Shown: one piece after another, positions 59,636 through 64,000 of the stretch
Layout of the letters: each line of letters starts with the position of its first letter
Numbering within the stretch: the first letter of the stretch is position 1
DNA from: Phyto melanocephala
Lineage: Eukaryota; Arthropoda; Insecta; Diptera; Rhinophoridae
Length of the DNA: 64,000 bases
Assembly: GCA_941918925.1 (NCBI GenBank)
Contig: OW799235.1
Span: 32,539,201 to 32,603,200, forward strand
Reading direction: 5' to 3'
Notes under the pieces: model-generated
Told to the model about the DNA's origin: nothing
Databases searched by the model: none
What the model saw: the letters and a program-made list of their open reading frames with translations, nothing else
Made by a program: the position numbers and the translations under genes

Positions 59636-60234
59636 ATAAATGTTTTAATATAAAAAATATAAAAATTTTAAAAAATCCTCTTTTAAAAACTCAGAAATAA
59701 TCCAGTGTGAGCCTTGAAATCATCTGTCATATTTACCCATCTACACCAAAAGTTTTAAATTTTAAAATGTAATAATTAAACTAAATATGTGCTGACAGGC
59801 ATTAACTGTAATATATGTAAACACATTTATCCAAACCAACTATTTTAAGTGTAATTACAACTACAATCGCACTTTATATGCAAGTATTTAATATATTTTA
59901 ATATTAATCTTTCCTAAATTAAATTTAATATTCTGAGTTAGAATATTAGTCATACATATGTACGAATGTGCATGTGTTATTCTGCTTGCATTAATTAATG
60001 TTTTCATACAAAATTACAACTTACATTGAAGTATTAATAAACTTTTATATTTCTATACTTAAGTTTTCAAATCATGTTAGTATTATTGGTATGTGTTGCC
60101 AACAAGCTAACTTATGCAGATATTAGGCTGGTATCAACGTATTTAACTAAACTTATGGAATGTTGCTAAATTTTACATTTTTGATTCCATTACAATTGAC
60201 TATAAATAAATTACTTTTTTTAATAACACGCTTC
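59636..60234. other. AT-rich non-coding DNA
   Basis: Nothing recognised. Confidence 0.4.
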
Positions 60235-60420
60235 ACCTGTAGTGCCAATAGTATACATATATAGCTTTGTCATTTCGATTGTAATTTCTACAACAATATT
60301 GATTTCCAACCCCACAAAGTATAAATTTTCTGACAGCTTATGACTAGGGGAGTCGATTGAGTTAAGTCCATCTGTTCTTTTATAAGTTTGTCTGTGTGTT
60401 GGTTGATATCATCTTTAAGA
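60235..60420 (+). repeat. Diverged GTCY-family fragment
   Basis: GTCATTTCGATTGTAATTTC then CAACCCCACAAAGTATAAAT and TTCTGACAGC...GACTAGGGGAGTCGATTGAG parallels the GTCATTCCGTTTGTAACACA...ACCCCATAAAGTATATATATTCT...GATCTAGCTATGTCCG wording of the complete copies. The GTCY tract is lost. The 126-residue minus-strand ORF at 60380-60760 begins next to it and has no motif. Confidence 0.55.
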
Positions 60421-62639
60421 AGTCCCACATGTTAATAAAATCCGTATGTAGTGTCAATCTTTTGAAAAAATTTCGAAAAGAATCGCTATTGAAATTCACC
60501 GTGATAGTCCCATAACTTTCTAAAATAGGAGCCACCGAACACGTCTCCCACTGTTTATTTTCACAAAGATCAAAATTTTTTTGTTTCACGGACAATAAAA
60601 AGAGACTTTTGTTATTATTACTGACAAATCGGTTTAAAACTAACTGAGATATAAGCACGAAAATACAAATTCTAGTAATTAAATATGAACCCATTATTGG
60701 CATCAAACGAAGAGACTTTACCAGTGGAATACATTTAACAATGAAAAAGCTAAAGCCCAATATGGCGTCTTAATCAAAATGGCGGAACTTTTATTCAACC
60801 CTTTCAATATGGCTAGTAGAATACAATTAACTACATAAAAATATAAAATAAACATTAAATCTTAGACCTAAGTCTAACTACGATGTATAGAGGATGGGGA
60901 AGGTTATTGTCAGATTCAGCACAGTCTTGCTTTTTTTCTGGAAAATTAAAAAAGTCATTAACGATTTTTAGCAATTTCCAATTTATAAAAAGTAAAACGA
61001 TTCCAAATGTTTGATATAAATTAAAGCTGTATCAAAATAAATCATACATAAATTGACAATTATCAATATTTTCCATTGTTCATTTTTAAGTTTTTTTTTA
61101 AAAAATTTCATTTAAATATGAAGTTCTCAGTTATAATTTATTTAATATAATTAAATGATAATTACAGCGAAAAGCTTAACCCATAGTGTTAGCCTAGTTG
61201 GTGTCAGACCACAGAAAAATCTACTTCTTAATTAGCACTGCTCCAAGGCTACCGATGAACTACTACGCAAACAATGATCGAAACAACTATTCCGCATTGC
61301 ACTTTTATCTGTTTCTTTCACAAACATCAAAGCAGAACTAATAATTGCCGCCATTAGCAAAGTTTTTAGCATCTTTGGTCAGGTGAAGATTTTTGAAATT
61401 TTAAAATGTGCGAAAATTATCTTAAAACAAAGAATTTGGCAAATATTTTTACAAAGTCAGGAAAAATATAGAAGTAAGTTTCTCTCAACTAGAGATTTAC
61501 TTAATTTTTCTATAAATTAAAATTGTTTTTCCTTAATTTTTTCCACAAAAAACTGCATATCTAATGTCTAATTATGTGCGGATATTTTTCATACAGAAAC
61601 AAAAGGAAGAAAAAACTATTTTGAATAAGTATTCTCATCTTTTCGTCATCAAGTGCACACAGATGTTTGTGTCCTTAAATTAATGCTCAAACGAATTTCA
61701 TTTGTTCACTTCAAATCACACTTAACTAACAAAAAATGTTCATGTAAATAATATTTAAAAACAGTATTGGCAGGAGTGGTGAAGTCAAATGAGCTGAATT
61801 AACTTTTGAAGAATCTGATTTAAAAATTTGCATGGCAAACAGTACTTTATAATTTTTCATTAAGTTTTACATTTATCATAACAAAAATGTTCTTCAATAT
61901 GTAAGTCATAAGAAACCTCTTTTTCATAGCATCACATCACTTGTTAATCTACTATGGTTTTGATTCTTAAGTGCATGTTCACATTATGGAACTTCTTTTG
62001 CAAAACTTTTAAGTTTATTGATGATGAGGGAAACACGATTGAGAAAGAGTTTAATGTTTTATGTACACTCAATTCTCTTTTTGTCTTCTCATCCGCTAAG
62101 AGTCAGTAATTCTGCGAATAATTATGAAGTTAAAAAATTTGTTCAATTACAACAAAATTATAAAACTACAGAAGTTTACGTCCATAAGCGCTCTAGCTAC
62201 ATAGTATATCTGTCCTCTTGTCCTCATGTCCTTCTGTTTGTGAAACGAAATAACATAGGATGACGATCTAAGGCTTAACTATAACTTTCAATATTTAAAT
62301 GAAAAATCAAACTAAGATACGCAATCAAATACTCTACAGTCAGAGGATTAACTCAATTAATACAAATTTTATTGACGCATGTTGATGCAAAACGTTTGAC
62401 GCATCCCCGTCAAACTATTGTTTTTGCTATTGTTTGAAGCTTAAAATGGTTTGTTTTTGTTATTAAATTAGTTTGTCGCCATTTGTGCAGTAAATTGTTG
62501 TCAACCAAAAAAATCAATACGACAGCCGGCAGTGTAGCGTTAGTAAAAGTGAAGCGTTACACGATAAAATGACGTCTTTTTTTATTGAACAATATTTCAA
62601 TAATCAATTGAATTTTGTAAGCATGGAAACACAGATTTC
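60421..62639. other. AT-rich non-coding DNA
   Basis: No convincing feature. The minus-strand ORF 60380-60760 is the longest but has no recognisable domain. Confidence 0.4.
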
Positions 62640-62800
62640 AGTGAGTTTACGATGTCAAGAGCTTTTTAAAATTTGCAATTCTTGTCCACAACGCTGAGTT
62701 GAGGTTCCTGGATTGTCACCGGCACTCTCATGCACTGCTTCGATATAACCAGTTGGACGGCTTGTTTTTGGATGACCAGTGTGTTTAGTGTCTATAAACA
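62640..62800 (-). pseudogene. Mariner transposase N-terminal fragment
   Basis: On the minus strand one frame reads KHTGHPKTSRPTGYIEAVHE then NPGTSTQRCGQELQILKSS, a stop, then HRKLTEICVSMLTKFN. This matches the linker and second helix-turn-helix of mariner transposases (GRPKTSRTxENIEAVRESV...SIRxRSQELGISxxSLxRIL). The catalytic part is absent. Only the DNA-binding end is left. Confidence 0.6.
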
Positions 62801-64000
62801 AATTTTAAAAAATAATAATTAATAATTATTAATAATATAAAATAGAACGATATATATTAAAATTTAGTGGTTTTCTACGCAATGATTTTTACCAAAAATA
62901 TTAGTTACTGAAGCTTTTTGCCCACTTTGATTGCCTCACAAGAACTCAATTAATATTGGTACATTTTTTACATTTTTATAAGCATCGACACGACTGTCAC
63001 AGTAGGTTCGGATTTCACTGGGCAAAACAAGCACTATATTGGCCTCGATTGCCGCATAATCACTCGATTAGAGTATGATATAAGGCAATAATAATAATAG
63101 TTATACTGCGCCAATCGTGTAATCCTAACTTAAGAACACATTAAAACTTCAAACTGGCAATACTGTTCGGTGCAACTAAATATACTTATGTATGTAAAAT
63201 TACATGTAAAATTTCATAAATGTCTAAACTAAACAAACTAATTGTGTTAAATAATTGTAAATTAATAAACATGTAAAACAATCTGTTTTATGAATGAAGA
63301 GAATTATTTTATATTTTATTGTACAAAGTTTGCATATAGTTTCTGCAAAATCAAATTTAATTTGACTACAATGTACGACAGGATTTTGATATTTTCATTT
63401 TTGATTAAACTTAGTAAATTAAAAAAAAATATTTCTTAAACAAAATGAATATGATTTTGTAAGTATTAAATATATAAAATTACTAATTACTCTCTTCACC
63501 CGAAATTATTTTACATAAAATTCATTTAAGAAACATTTTTTTATGTATTTATTTATTGTCAATAAAATGTAGGATATAGAATTCCTTACAGACTAAAGTA
63601 AAGTAACAACACAAGATTACGGTTATATATGAATTAATATTCCATGCAATTAACCAATTTAAATATAAAATAATATTTATCTTTACAATATCTTTAGTTT
63701 CATTAAGGTCATAAAGGTGATAATATTTATTTTAGTCTTCACATATACGACGAAGAGAATTGTTGTTAGCACAGTTGGAGCTATAGTATTTTAGGTTAAG
63801 AATACAGGAGTTTCGGGTTGGTCTGGTTAGAATATTAAAAGTTATTTTTCTTAGCGAAATATAGAATAGACACCGCCTTGAATAAGGCTCAGCACAAATG
63901 AAATACTCAGCATTAAACGACGACTTATTAAAGTTTGTAATTTTATAAGACCGAGTCTGCTTTCGTATGAAGGTAGTAAAAACGAATTCCATCCAAGGCC
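62801..64000. other. AT-rich non-coding DNA
   Basis: No recognisable gene. The minus-strand ORF at 63732-63992 (86 residues, partial at the window edge) has an even composition but no motif that I know. Confidence 0.4.

Noticed and set aside
60380..60760. 126-codon ORF as a host gene
   Set aside because: No domain, start context or splice signals; it begins beside a decayed GTCY fragment.

Overview
The window is very AT-rich eukaryotic DNA and looks like a gene-poor intergenic or long-intron stretch from a dipteran, probably a calyptrate fly. The signs are GTCY (GTCC/GTCT) microsatellites inside a dispersed element that resembles the mini-me type repeats of Diptera, several rosa-type (DD41D) mariner copies, a tRNA-derived SINE with a TTAGG-like tail, and a Helitron-like element. 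The fly assignment is inference; no diagnostic host gene is present. I found no rRNA, intact tRNA, CRISPR or bacterial operon. The only hints of host coding sequence are a 69-bp splice-bounded candidate exon near 3.3 kb (minus strand), a 48-codon ORF with a signal-peptide-like start near 7.0 kb, and a TATA/Inr-like site near 17.2 kb. All three are weak.

Layout. 0-8 kb: a foldback element (330-1051), a hAT transposase tail (5349-5680) and a 126-bp MITE (5751-5876). 8.2-11.6 kb: a 3.4-kb element with about 500-bp inverted arms, interrupted by the first copy of the dominant GTCY repeat. 11.7-14 kb: a piggyBac-like MITE and a foldback whose arms carry tRNA-like sequence. 15-18.7 kb: two decayed rosa mariners. 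21.5-25 kb: a composite GTCY element bounded by 32-bp inverted repeats. 26.8-29.7 kb: a SINE, then a pogo/Tigger-like element with another TIR element inside it. 30.7-32.6 kb: a truncated TA-inserting MITE, a GTCY-related repeat and a Helitron with a five-copy tandem array. 34.0-35.2 kb: the decayed C-terminal end of a non-LTR retrotransposon. 36.3-42.8 kb: two GTCY copies in inverted orientation forming a giant palindrome. 43-47.4 kb: further rosa mariners, one with complete termini. 49.6-52.4 kb: a 2.8-kb DNA transposon holding a broken, unfamiliar ORF that is split by a MITE. 56-58 kb: a GTCY copy that keeps the empty site of the rosa-derived MITE and carries a hAT-like MITE. 59-63 kb: two more mariner relics.

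How the parts relate. The window is best read as layers of insertion. Five of six main GTCY copies are complete enough to compare at the relevant site: four carry an internally deleted rosa mariner at one position and the fifth (57222) is unfilled, so that nested insertion predates part of the family's spread. The MITE at 50427-51156 sits on a single TA of the reading frame of the 49.6-52.4 kb transposon. Two CAAGGC-ended elements (126 bp and 942 bp) have related termini. Nearly every recognisable coding relic is a transposase or retrotransposon fragment with stops and frameshifts.

Limits. All alignments were done by eye, identities are approximate, and family names rest on motifs, termini and target-site duplications rather than on searches.
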